A DNA stretch of 64,000 nt from Mesaphorura yosii (lineage: Eukaryota; Arthropoda; Collembola; Poduromorpha; Tullbergiidae), in the NCBI GenBank assembly GCA_009869945.1, contig WIXG01000010.1, positions 248,001 through 312,000 of the forward strand, given 5' to 3'. Position 1 is the first letter of the stretch, and every line of letters begins with the position of its first letter. The notes below the pieces were generated by a model. That model ran no database searches. It was not told where the DNA came from and worked only from the letters and a program-made list of their open reading frames with translations. The translations under genes and the position numbers were made by a program. Below are positions 12,445-24,300 of the stretch, piece by piece.

Positions 12445-15400
12445 ATGGAATTCAGGCACCTTATCTTTGCGGGAGCCCTGCTCTTGCTATCTGCTGGCGT
12501 CCCAATTTATGCAGACACGTATGACAATGAAATTCGGGAAAATCCAGCCAGGGAACCGCGATTTGAGCTAGAAGATCTTATTGGAGACGATTATGGCGAT
12601 GAACCAATAAACATTCCAGCCAACAACAATAAAGTCCCAGTCGAAGAACCGGCGATAAACGTTGACGTGGCCCCGTGCCTTGGTTGTCCACTCGAAATTG
12701 ATCCAAAGAACGAAAAGGTGAATAGCCTGGCCCAGTTTGCATTTTCCGATTACTTGACATCCGACAGTGAACCAGGTCAAAAGAAGACGCTCATTCGTGT
12801 CACAAAAGCGCAGTCTCAGGTGAGTACAAGAACCAACCACTGGACGGAAGCGTCCAATCATTAATCATTATCTGAAATTCCTGCCTGACTTGATTGTGCT
12901 TGCGCTTCAGGTTGTTGCGGGTGTAAAATACATCCTGGACCTTGAAATTGGATGGACAAATTGCAGCAAACAGGAAGAAGTCGAAGATGAAGGCTTGTGC
13001 CAATACGACCAGTCAAAGCCAACTTTTACCTGCGTTTTCCATGTTGTCGAAAAATCATGGTTGGACAGTAAAGAAGTTGTACATTCTGAATGCAATCGTG
13101 AGCAGACAGAAACGAGTAATGATGCCGGGCTTATCAACGACTCGTACGACTATGATTCTTTGGATGACGAAGTGATTCCTCAGCCTCCGACCGAGAACTC
13201 CGACACTCAAGAAGGGTCAAAGATCCGTCGAAAGAGAGACTCGAACAATGTCGGTAATTTGAAAGACGCCAAAGAAGGGAAAAGCACGATTGAAAACATC
13301 GCGAAGTTCGCACTTGATGAATTGGACAGGATTGATGAAGACAACAATGCGCGAATTCTTGTTGAAGTTTTGAGTGCGAAGAAACAGGTAACGTTAAGTT
13401 AATACAACTTAGTACGAACAAGAGTGGTCATTGATCATGATAACAATGAAATTGTATTCCAGACGGTGTCCGGCTGGTTGTATCATCTGAAGCTTCAAGT
13501 TGCCCCGTCCACTTGCCCCGAAAATTCAGACGCAACGTTAGAAGCTTGTAAAGACAAAGTTGTCCTGCCACTCGTTATCTGCGATGTGAAAGTTCTTATG
13601 CAACCCTGGCAAACCGTCCAAAAGAAGTTGACTCAAGGCGAATGCCAGCCCATGAAACTGAAGCAAAGTAAGAAAATCGCCAAGAAGCTGTTCAGCGACA
13701 ATGAAATACAAAAGAGGAAACAAAATCTTCTCGGAGGTCAGAATGACGTGCTCATTGGCGGCCGCAAATTGATTGATCCCAATTCTCCAGAATTGTCCGA
13801 ATTAGTTGATTTTGCAGTCGATTCTGTGGATGCAAGCTCCAATGCTCTGCATGCTCAGAAGCTTGTTCGCGTTGTCTACGCAGATCGTCAGGTGGGTAAC
13901 GCGAATTCAAATGGCTGTCTGTTCATTTATGACTTTGCCTCATGTCTAATCTTGGCTTGCAGTTAGTGTCTGGCGTGCTCACAAATATTGTGATTGAAGT
14001 CGGGTACACAACTTGCCGCAAGAAGCCCAGCTTGGATAAGACCAAATGCGACATTGATGAGACAAGAGTGAGTAAATTCGGTTGGTTCGATAAACAGTAG
14101 ATAAAATAAAAATTCAACTTATCCCGTTCACATTTTAGGATCATCAATACTGCAATGTCACAATTCATGAAAAGCCCTGGCTGGATCAGAAAACCGTACG
14201 AAACGCAAGATGCGGAAAAGTTGAGGAGATGATGGAAGGCACTCGTGCCAAAAGAGTAAGTCATCAGTCAGCACCTTGAAACTCGTTGAGAATTGTCAAA
14301 AGAAAACTTCGTTCTTCTCTCTGCAGGGTGTTGATACGTTCTCAAGTGTGGAAACGGAACCGGAGTACAATCACTTTGGAAATTTTGTGGAAAAGTACAA
14401 CAAAGTGTACGAGTCTGAAGAAGAATACAACCGTCGTTACGCCATATTCAAGGACAACATGCGAAAAGTAAAACTTCTGCAGGAGAACGAGCAAGGAACA
14501 GCAACTTACGGTATGCGACTAATTTTTAAGACATCAATATATGAGACACGGACGAAATACATCTACGAGCGTCTCTTACAATTACAGGCGCAACAATCTT
14601 CGCTGATCTGACGGAGAAGGAGTTCACAAAGAGGCATTTGGGGTTGAGACCAGATCTTAAGCAAAGGATGAAGCGAAAACACGCAAAGATCCAAGTGCCG
14701 GCTAAGCTTCCCGATGAATTCGACTGGAGGCATTACAACATTGTTACCCCTGTCAAGAATCAGGGAATGTGCGGTTCGTGCTGGGCCTTTTCTGTCACGG
14801 GCAATATTGAAGGCCTGTATGCACTGAAGCATTCGAACCTGCAGTCTTTCTCCGAACAAGGTTGGAACTCGAACTCATTCACATGATACGCTTGAAATCG
14901 TACATATTCTGAAGGCACTACTCTTATTCGTTAAAGAACTTGTGGACTGCGATACCATGGACGAGGGCTGCAATGGTGGACTACCAGAGAACGCTTACAA
15001 GGCGTTGGAAAAGCTAGGAGGATTAGAAACAGAAAGTGAATATCCCTACGAGGGAAAAAATGACAAGTGTCATTTCACTCAAAAATTAGCCGAGGCCAAA
15101 GTAACCGGGTTTGTGGAACTGCCAAAGAATGAAACTGAAATGGCAGCGTGGCTTATTAAAAATGGACCCATCTCAATCGGCATCAATGCGAATGCTATGC
15201 AGTTTTACTTTGGTGGAGTGTCACATCCGTGGAAGTTCTTATGCTCTCCAAAGAATTTGGACCATGGCGTTCTGATTGTCGGTTATGGAGTGCACAGTAA
15301 GTAAAATTACAAGTTAGTTAGCATTGCACATCGCGTGGTAGCATGGAACGTCGTTGCCCATTTTTCTGACCTGTTTTAAAAATGTTCATGCAGCCACCTC

Positions 15401-15784
15401 AATTAGACATAAGACAATGCCATATTGGATTATCAAGAACTCGTGGGGCAGCTGGGGTGAAAAAGTTAGTTGAGAACTCATTTTTCTTTTGCTTTTATCA
15501 TTTCTAGCGTATCCAATGTTCAATGCTTCCTTGCCCTTTTGGAATATTAAAAATTCATGGGGTGATTCTTTTGGTGAACAGGTAGATACGTTATCAAAAG
15601 CTTGTCTCTTGTATCTTCACTTGTATAATAATTCTTTCTGTCGCCTGTTTCAAAAGTCCCTTGTTTCGCGTCTCACCTTGTCATCATTAAACACTGTGTG
15701 TTATTTCAGGGATACTATCGAGTCTACAGAGGAGAAAACACCTGTGGCGTGGCCGAAATGGCGACTTCGGCTGTTATTGCCTGA
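12445..15784 (+). CDS. CTSF: Cathepsin F-like papain-family cysteine protease with three N-terminal cystatin repeats
   Basis: Predicted secreted/lysosomal C1A endopeptidase, like the Drosophila CG12163 group. Exons: 12445-12819, 12911-13387, 13463-13891, 13963-14067, 14139-14255, 14327-14510, 14588-14860, 14937-15296, then either 15394-15464 or 15508-15581, then 15710-15784: 821 or 822 aa. Residues 1-23 form a signal peptide. Three cystatin-like units carry Q-x-V-x-G motifs at Q125 (QVVAG), Q284 (QTVSG) and Q427 (QLVSG). A basic RAKR site precedes the I29-type propeptide ([20 protein letters not shown]). The mature enzyme starts near LPDEFDWR. The catalytic triad is C627 (CGSCWAF), H763 (LDHGV) and N789 (KNSWG), and N789 is encoded by either alternative exon. 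The ATG at 12445 is preferred because it opens the signal peptide. AATAAA follows at 15819. Confidence 0.92.
15394..15464 (+). other. Alternative active-site exon A of the cathepsin F-like gene
   Basis: A 71-nt exon with acceptor CAG and donor GTTAGT, phase 1 in and phase 0 out. It encodes ...[16 protein letters not shown] with the catalytic Asn. Between NSW and the WGE motif it is one residue shorter than is usual for the family. Confidence 0.75.
15508..15581 (+). other. Alternative active-site exon B of the cathepsin F-like gene
   Basis: A 74-nt exon starting 43 nt after exon A, with acceptor TAG and donor GTAGAT and the same phases as exon A. It encodes [19 protein letters not shown] followed by DSFGEQ. 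It repeats the catalytic Asn segment but has Phe where the family normally has the second Trp. Joining A to B breaks the frame, so the two should be mutually exclusive. Confidence 0.75.
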
Positions 15785-16490
15785 ACCGTTCGAACTGGAA
15801 GGAAGACAACTAAAGAATAATAAATTGCTTTAACGTGAATAACTTACTTCATAGACATCTTGCTAATTTTATGGATTAGTCGTTCGCCATGATTCGATGA
15901 TGGGCTTAAGCTTGGAAGAGTGCACATGAAATTCTGAATTCGCGACTAAATGTGATATGCCTTGTTTAATGATCTTGCCTTTAAGAATGATCTGAACTCT
16001 GAACACACAACTGTCTCAAATAAGTACGATTACGATATTATTTACGCAGAACAAGTTATACTCGTCCTTTGTGTTTGGTGTTTGCTCTTCGATGTTCATT
16101 TAAAACATGACGCAACTTCTACCAATCTAATAGCTCATAATTGCTTCCTTTTCATTATTGCGCGCAGTTATTCGCAAAATTGAATAAAATGATTTCGTTG
16201 AGTTGTTGGTGTAAATTACACTTGGCTTTGAGAAATTCTTTGTTTCGTGGTTGGAATATCCTGAGTGCATATGTTCATGACAAAAACGAGGGATTTTGGT
16301 GCTCGCTTTCTCTTGCCTCAACTCAAGATTCGAGTCTCTCAGATCTGCTGTGCACTTTATTACGTGCCGTGATATTTTGATTGTACATTGTTCCATTGTT
16401 CCATGAGCACAATTTAGCTCTTCTAAAGCATTTCTGAACCAGTGACCAGCTTCCGCTTAATTTGCAACATTTTTTATGTTCAGATTCAGA
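15785..16490. other. Intergenic region cathepsin gene to PRIM1
   Basis: Holds the cathepsin 3' UTR with AATAAA at 15819-15824 and the upstream region of PRIM1. Open frames at 15962-16183 and 16127-16396 have no recognisable product. Confidence 0.5.
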
Positions 16491-18617
16491 ATGAATTCAA
16501 GTGAGCTGCAAGATTTGTTGCCAATTTACTACAGTCGTCTTTTTCCGGCCAACTTGATGTACCGCTGGTTGTCCTACGGAAAACGTGAGTCATTCTTTCT
16601 GTACGTTCATAGGGGTGGTTCGTTAATAAAATGTGGCCAGTTTAGTCAAAAGACATTAGATTAGCAGCAAAATCATGAGCGGGTGAGTTACTTTGATGCA
16701 AGCAGCCGACTGCTTGGATTATAGCGTGGTAAAAACTCAATTCAGCTAACTTACGTGGGGATATAGCTCAGTGGTAGAGCGCTCGCTTCGCATGCGAGAT
16801 GTCCTGGGTTCAAATCCCAGTATCTCCAATCTGACTTTTTGCAAGCTTAACCGAAGTCTGATTTGCCCGGCTCTTTTGCTGATGGAAGTTTGCAACAATG
16901 TGTTTGCCTGGCTAACGCTTTTTTATGTTTTGTGTCCATATTTTTCCAGCCGAAGCGTTTTCTCACCGTGAATTCTCATTTACGCTTGCTGGGGACATTT
17001 ACATCCGCTACCAATCTTTCGCAGACGAAGAGGAATTCCTGCAAGCTTTAAAACGGAAGGTTCCCGAGAAAATTGACATCGGAGCAATTTACAACCAGAA
17101 ACCAAAGAACAGGACGTCAACCGGCGAATTTCTTCCGGAGGAGAAAGAGTACGCTGGAAGCTATTACTTTAAACCAGTTTGAGAAATTTAATTTGGAACA
17201 TTCCTATTATAGCGACAAGTTGCCAAATTTCCTGAAACTGATATTATAGACTAACTTGACTATGCTGAGTTCAGAAAAAGTGGTCCCGAGTGTCGGAAAC
17301 GCTTCCAAAAGAAGTTACAGCGTTTCCAATTTCAAGAACGGAAATGGCAAAGGAAGAATTTGGCAACGTGTCGCTATAATAGGAATATACCTGATCGCTG
17401 ATGACCGCAGTTTCGTTTTTCTCCAGGTTCGTGCTGGATATTGATTTGACTGATTATGATGACATTCGAACTTGTTGCGAAGGAGCAACTGTTTGTGGGA
17501 AGTGCTGGAAGTTCATTGGCGTGGCTGTCAAGATTCTGGATGCTGCTTTGAGGGAAGATTTTGGATTTAAGCAACTAATGTGGGTGTTCAGCGGTCGTCG
17601 TGGTGTCCATTGTTGGGTGTGTGATGAGACCGCGAGACAACTTGACACAGCCGGCAGATCTGCGGTGGCTGAGTACTTGCAACTGATACGAGGTGGAGAA
17701 AACCAAGCAAAGAAAGTGAAACTTAGTGGCGAACGCATTCATCCTTCCGTGCAGTAAGCCTTACATGGGTACAACTTTACATTAATTGTATGTGATTAAA
17801 AATGACAGGCATATTTTAATAGACGTGCGACAGATACGATAAGCGACTACTTTGAGGCGATATGCGTGGAGGAACAACAAATGTTTGACAAAAGTCACGA
17901 TAAAAATTTGGATGCCTTGCCTGAGGACTTGAAGCAATCTATAAAAAACAAAAACATAACTTCTTCAGAGTCGCGCTGGAATGAGATGGAGGTGTATTTC
18001 AAGAAGGTAAAGTACTTTTCGAATCGCGGTGGTCCGTGCTGTATTTTCTAATAATCAATTTTTTTCACAGCACCAACGGAGCCTGCCTCTAAGACATCTC
18101 AAGCAAGAAATTTTGATCCAGTTTTGCTACCCTCGTCTCGACGTTAATGTGTCAAAAGGGTTGAACCATTTGCTGAAATCTCCATTTTGTATTCATCCAA
18201 AAACTGGCCAAGTTTGCGTCCCATTTGATCCGAAGAAAGTGTTCGAATTCAGAATTGCCGACGTTCCTCAACTTGGGTAAGTTGAAAAGCCGGATCACTT
18301 GGATTGGCGTGAAGGATGAATGAAATACGGTGTGATGCTTTCATTTACAGGTCGCTGATAGAAGAAATTGGACAGAGAGACAAGGAGAATCCGAATCAAA
18401 AGGGACAGACTGATTACAAAAAGACTTCCTTGGTGCCTTTTATGACGATATTCGATGAGTTCGTCAAAGGAATTGAGAAAAAACGAAGAGTCACCAAGAG
18501 CAGCGTTGCAACAGAAGGTGAACATTTGCAAATGATTTTATTAGTGCAATGAGCATCAAATTCATTCGTAATAACAATTTTTAAAATGTGTTTTCAGATG
18601 CCAGTATGGAATTCTAA
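16491..18617 (+). CDS. PRIM1: DNA primase small catalytic subunit (p49)
   Basis: Catalytic subunit of primase, which synthesises RNA primers for DNA replication in complex with PRIM2. Exons: 16491-16584, 16950-17148, 17427-17753, 17823-18006, 18071-18276, 18351-18517, 18598-18617, giving 398 aa in frame (human 420). Motifs in order: [11 protein letters not shown] near the N-terminus; REFSFTL and DIYIRYQSF; the metal-binding pair D102/D104 in [11 protein letters not shown]; a zinc-binding Cys cluster CC(E)GATVCGKC (C114-C124); the core motif [12 protein letters not shown]; a third acidic residue D292 in [12 protein letters not shown]; and [10 protein letters not shown] near the C-terminus. The last coding exon is only 20 nt. 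AATAAA follows at 18771. A tRNA-Ala gene lies in the first intron. The next gene, tamalin, is tail to tail about 300 bp away. Confidence 0.95.
16757..16828 (+). tRNA. tRNA-Ala (anticodon CGC)
   Basis: A 72-nt cloverleaf can be drawn by hand. The 7-bp acceptor stem pairs GGGGATA with TATCTCC (one G-T pair). The D arm is GCTC/GAGC, the anticodon stem CTCGC/GCGAG with loop TTCGCAT, and the T arm CTGGG/CCCAG with loop TTCAAAT. The discriminator base is A. The anticodon is CGC, which reads the Ala codon GCG. The internal A and B boxes are intact. It lies in PRIM1 intron 1 in the host orientation. Confidence 0.95.
16836..16840 (+). terminator. RNA polymerase III terminator after tRNA-Ala
   Basis: A run of five T begins 8 nt after the tRNA, the usual Pol III stop signal. 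Five T is a minimal but normal length. Confidence 0.6.
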
Positions 18618-18918
18618 GGACTAGAACGCCAGTCTTCCAGAACTTAACACACTAGCCTATTTGTAAATACAATTTCAATTTTTTGTACTTGTACTCAATT
18701 GTTAACAAATAACTCGTATCGTTTTGTGTACAGCACCTTAATTACATTAGCGTTTACAATTGAGATGATTAATAAAGATGAGAAACTTTCATTTCCATAA
18801 TTTCTAAAGTTGAGTATCAACCTAAAAGTAACCCGAAACCGATTGACGATTGACTGCCGTGCATTTGCTTACTAATATTTAGCAATAAAGGACTCACAAA
18901 ACGTAACTTAACAGATTT

Positions 18919-21337
18919 CTACACAAAAATGTGTTCCTTCTCATTCGCCGGCGTTGCTGCACGTCTGCTGTACGAACTTCCGTAAAACTCTTCGTCGCTG
19001 GAGAAGCGTACGTTATCGCCCGACCGCTTGAAGTAGCTTATTGTTTTTGGAAAGTCTTTGTGATGCTCGCTGTTTAAACTGGAATCTGACAGTGTCTTCT
19101 CCAACTTGGTTGTACTGAATGGATCCGGCATGGGTTGGTTGGAGGAAGATTTTCTTGACGCCGGAAGAGTCTTGCTGCGATGATGGCTCGTCGTGTCCGC
19201 TGAAGCCGGTGCTGAAGTTGCCTCAATTCCAATTGACGTGCTTGTGCTTGTAATTGTTCCTTGATACTGGTATGGATTGACAATAGCGTTGTACTTATAA
19301 AAATGATCCGGGTTGATGGGAATTTGTGGTTGAGTTCCGCGGTACGCTGAGTTTTGATTGCTCGGCTGCTGATCCTTCGTCAGCAGTTTATTGCTGCCAT
19401 TGCTTTTAGCGTTGTAGTAATAATTTCCATGCGAATGTGCGTGTGTGCAGTGGCTATGATGATTGTGATGGTGCGGATGAGTGACGTGATGGCCATAATG
19501 ATAGGACCCGAGCCCTCTTCCTGGCTGTCCCTCGGTCGAATTTTCTCTCGATGGATAGTACCCGTAGCCAAATCCGAATCCGTACCCGCCAAAGGATTTC
19601 GTGGTACCACCCACCATCACATTGTCCCATGATTTCGGTTTCACACCAACTCCAAGCGAGTCACGGTCGCAGCTCGGAGTGCCATTGTTGCCAATTGCGT
19701 TCACCGAGACGGCATTTCTGTGATGAGATTGCGATCGGTGATTTCCATGAAAGCCCGCTGGAGTCACGTCTTCTTTATCAACTGTCTCACCGATTGAGTT
19801 ATTTCGACTTCGTGACTTTCCCACGCTATTGGAAAGCTCGCGACTGCTTTGGCACTTGCGGTAGCAATCGTAATAGGAAGTTCCAGTCTCCTTGTCGAAT
19901 ATTTTGATTGATTTTGAACGTGGTTTCTTGTCACTGCTCGGGATTCGGACAATTTTGACGGTTTGAGTCTCCTTTTGCGAGGCTCGTTTTTCTTGTATTT
20001 TCCCAATTGAGCCGTGTGTGTTATTACTATTGTGGTTCCCTGAAATCTCAGTTGTTTCCGCTTCTTCAGCTTGTTGTAAGTTGTTAGATTTCGATGAGCG
20101 TACTTGTGGGCAGAAGCAGCAAACTGTCCCGCCTGAGGACGAGCGCTCCGTGGCCCCTGCAACGGCAGGATTCGCAGAAGGTGAGACTGCTCTCGTTCCT
20201 GCAGCTGAAATTGAAGGCATCCCAAGATCTCCGAGCGGAGAACCAGTGGCACTGTTCTGTCTGTATACTCCCGTCAGAATCATTTTCTCTTTCCAGTTGA
20301 GGTCGTCCAGTTCCTTGAGTTTGTCTTGGAGTTTCTTTTGCAAGTGCACGTAACGCATGTGCAGCTCAACCTGATTTAGCCAATTAACAAGGCGATCACA
20401 AATGTCATTTCTTACCAGCTTTGCAAGCTAGTCAAGCTACTCAAGGTTCTTACCTTTCTAGCGCGTTCATCGGAAACCACCACCATTTTGAGACTCGCTG
20501 GACTCTTGCGAATAAAGTTGACCAATGATTTATGCTCTACACGAGCCATGTTTTGACCGTTTATTGACAGGATAACGTCACCTGAAAATCGAAATTGAAT
20601 CAAACATATTGGTTCTTGATTCAGTTATTGTGACAAAGTTACCTTCTCTCAATCCAGCTGAATACGAAGAACCGTCCTTCTCCACGGCATTCACGTAGGT
20701 TATGAAATCTGTTTCACGGTGCCCATGCTTGTACCTGACACCATAACTCTGCAAAACAAGCAACGCAAAAGTCTAATTCCGTCAGTCAATATTTGACGTG
20801 TAATTAAGAATGGTTTGCTTTGCATTGAATTTCGCAAGACTCTCTACTTCCTCCTGAAGTCTGCAATATTATCGTTAGTCTCATGTGAAATCTTGGTGCA
20901 ATAAACGCAGTTTCCTCATAACTCTTTTCTCTCCCACCACTCATACGGCCCATTTCATTATGCTCAAAGGAAACAGAATTTCCTATGTGAAAAGCTTCAT
21001 TTGTTCTTGTTATCTTGCCTGCCACGGCTTTTGTCCTCGAGTCTTACTCTTTAATTAATATGTTCCAGTTATTCGAGCAGTACTCACCTGTAAAGTGAAG
21101 CCGTAGCTTCCATTTTGCTTCTCAACGACAATGACACGCCGCTTCGATTCAGACTCCCCAAATATCCAGAGCTCTTTGTGATCCTGCAGTTTAGAATTCG
21201 TAAAGAACCTGATACTCGACCCCGAAATTCATTATTATCAGTTTTCAAGCAACAGCGGTTTAGGCTACCTTTGCCGGGATTTCAGGGAGCAGAGTAATTC
21301 CAACTGAAACAGATGAGTCCGATATTTGTTCATCCAT
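18919..21337 (-). CDS. TAMALIN: Tamalin/GRASP-like PDZ scaffold protein
   Basis: A likely cytoplasmic or membrane-associated adaptor; vertebrate relatives (tamalin/GRASP, CYTIP) link receptors to cytohesin Arf-GEFs. Exons: 21337-21269, 21183-21088, 20748-20643, 20581-20454, 20370-18919, giving 616 aa in frame. The PDZ domain (about residues 38-130) begins RRVIVVEKQNGSYGFTLQSYG and includes GLREGDVILSINGQNM and HKSLVNFIRKSPASLKMVV. A charged helix (HLQKKLQDKLKELDDLNWKEK) follows, as in tamalin. The long last exon is low-complexity, Ser/Gly/Asn-rich, with a histidine-rich patch at about 19430-19500 (HPHHHNHHSH) and a Tyr/Gly stretch. The C-terminus EHIFV fits a class II PDZ ligand (hydrophobic at -2 and 0). 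The start is the first in-frame ATG before the first donor. The PDZ and helix calls are firm; orthology to tamalin rather than another PDZ adaptor is likely. Confidence 0.85.
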
Positions 21338-24300
21338 CGCGGTAATTAGTGCACTTCATCATCACTGATTCGTTTCACGATTCGGAAATTGAAATAGAAA
21401 CGCGAAAACAGTCAAGTCAGTCTATTTGTTTTCAAATCTCACCGAATGCGATTCAAAGCTGTTCTTTTTGTTGTTACATTCTGCTCACTTGTCACACCTG
21501 AACTATCGGGACATCACCGTTTAGCAAGATCTTCATGTGATTGTGATTTGATTCCCAGATCACAACTGAATGAGTACACTTCGGTCAAGGCTAAAAGAGG
21601 CAACGGCTGGCTACAAGGAATGCAGATGCAAAAGCGAATCTAGACTCTAAAATTAGATTTTCTTGCCTTGAATCTTAACCAGGAACAAAACTGCCAAAAA
21701 TCTGTGATACTGACTTTGAATGCAACCAACCCTGTCTATAATTCTTACGTAACGTAAAGGTTATTCGCCTCGTGCGCATAGTTCAGGAATTCTGCATGAA
21801 GTCTGGAACATGGAATAGTAGAACACGAGCAAACGAACACGGTTTTACTTGTGTTGGATCAATAAATTGAATCCACTTGTTCGAGTGGAAGTCTGGCTTC
21901 AGTTTCTCCTGAGAATCTTTAGACGTCATACGAGAAACTCGGAGTTACTCGAACTCATGTTTGGTTTCATTCATACGTTTATGCTTGCGTTCCCCCATTC
22001 GGTTTTTCACATGTATGAGGAAAGGTCGAATTTGTGCCAGAGTAGAGAAGAATTCTTTCGGTTTACCTCATTTACCTGTCCTCGATAAAAGTAAACATCT
22101 TGACTCGATCTCGATCTTGTCCTTCAACCTTTCGAGCTAATGAAATCCATTATGCCTGGCCTCAAATTGACTGTATTATTGTGTGATCCAGAATTACATT
22201 AAATTATTTTCAGCAGGATTTTCTACGCAAGAAGAGCGAAGAGCCAAGGCGCGGGCTAAAGTTCAAGCAGATCTTCAAATGTCAAATGCTATTTTTAAAC
22301 TTTCGTCAATATCCGAATGAGAGAGAAGACAAAAAATTAGCATCTGCAACAACACGAACACGTGCGATCACGAATCGATCAGCATCGCTCTTCGTTGTAA
22401 ACTGGAATGGTAACAAAACACAAGACGGACGCGATGACACAAGGAACAGGAAATTACTTCGCAGCGGAAGTAGGACAAGTCGAAGGTTAGATGAGTACAC
22501 CAGTATTCGCAATCGCAATTGGCAATTCGCATATGTAATCTAACGCCATAATATAATGCATATTCACATTCTTGCATAATATGTAGTAAAACTATTGCAT
22601 TTTTAATTATTTAAATTGGTCATAATTTCATGGCTAAGCTAAGCGCCCATTGTGTACCTTAACCAAGTCGTACAGCTGGAGTAGCATCGAGAATCGAGAC
22701 TTGAGATGGAGGTGTACTTCATGTTTTGCAAATGAATGGACTCACCTACCACTTACGCGAGACAAGACGAAAGGAATGTGCCAAAAGATGCCAAGCAGGT
22801 TGTGGTTGTATGCCTGCCAAGCCAAATGTCAATGTCAATGAGATTATTATTATTATTTGTGATTTGCTTTGCCGTTGTGTTTGTGAACTCGTTCAATCAT
22901 ACGATGATATGATGTAACCTTCATCACGTCTTGAATTTCCCATGATGCTCATATGCCAAGCTTAATGCAAAGAATGCGCACTTGTGACTGTCCCAGCGCA
23001 GCATGGCTGGCAAACCATGTAAATAGACTAAGAGTACGATTTGTATGATCAGCAAACAGTTCGGCTTTTATTTGGACACTTGGCGTATGATAAAGGAATC
23101 AAAACAAGTTTGGATTGAGGAAACGAGCCTTGAATCAAGTCAGCAGTCATGAGGAGTGTAATATTCTCTAATCTATGCGAATGATCAGACTCAGAAGAGC
23201 CTTTGTTCCATTACGCATGCATGAGACACGTAACATAGCGTGCAGGGCTCAGAAATGGCAAGGCCATTGCAAAATTCGCAACGCTGAGGTGTTGAATGCA
23301 GGCAGGCCGTGCAAAGAGCAACGTAGCGATAGGAGTTTTGGACATACATCACTGCGCTGCTCCGCACAAGTCCACCAGCAACAAAGTACGATCATAGCCT
23401 GAACGTGAACTACTTTTATTTGGCATATTTGCAAATCGCTAGCATGTGCCATGCACCATCGACATTGTACAACTTGGAACGTTACGCTATGTTCGTGCAA
23501 ATTCGCGAATTTGCATTCAACTCTGCGCTGTCTGCACCAATAGCAGCAGAACTACGCCAATAGAACGACCAGCAGTGATTAGGAACTCCATTCATAAGTC
23601 AGTCTGTGCAGATTTGCAAAATATTTTCATCTCGAGTAGGGCCAAATCCAAATATTTATCTCTAGTCGTTGGATTAGGAAGCAAACGCAAAGGCTAAGAG
23701 ATAAAACATAAAAGCGACTGTGCTATGATTTAGAATTAACAATGCAGTGATCTGAAGTCATCGGGAGAATCGGATCGGCCAGTGAATTGGGACAGCGGAG
23801 CGACTGAATCGATCGCAGGTAAGTTAGATTGACCTCTTAAAGTACTTCATTTCAGTTTAGCAGCTTCGTAAATTGAACCGTGTTTATTCAACCGAAAACT
23901 GATGCTAGCACGATAAATAAAGTTAACATTTTAATGGTGCACTGTGTACGAACGATAATGAGTTGTAAACGAGAGCGACAAATTGACAGACCGCCTGCCA
24001 ATTTTGCACGCTCAACACAAAGACGAAAGAGAAAGCCCCAGATTTAATCAGGCAGGCGACAAACCAGCTGTGCCTATGCAATTGTTGATATTATAGTGAG
24101 ACAAACCTCCAGACTTATTTTACGCGTACAAGTGCACGTCGTACGAAAATTGAACTTAAATTCAGAACCAGAACGGACGTAAAGTTTATACTGCAAAATT
24201 CAAAAATTGCGAAATCCCGTAACTTGAATAACAGCAATCAAATATTACGTAACACGCGAGTTAATTTTAATTCAAGCCACACGAACTGTAACGTGCTGTT

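Noticed and set aside
18919..20370. Plus-strand open frames opposite the long tamalin exon
   Set aside because: Shadow frames of a biased coding exon; the minus strand joins to a clear PDZ domain.
20412..20453. Read-through of the PDZ exon past its donor
   Set aside because: A strong GTAAGA donor and an in-phase acceptor at 20371 give the conserved VELHMRY continuation instead.
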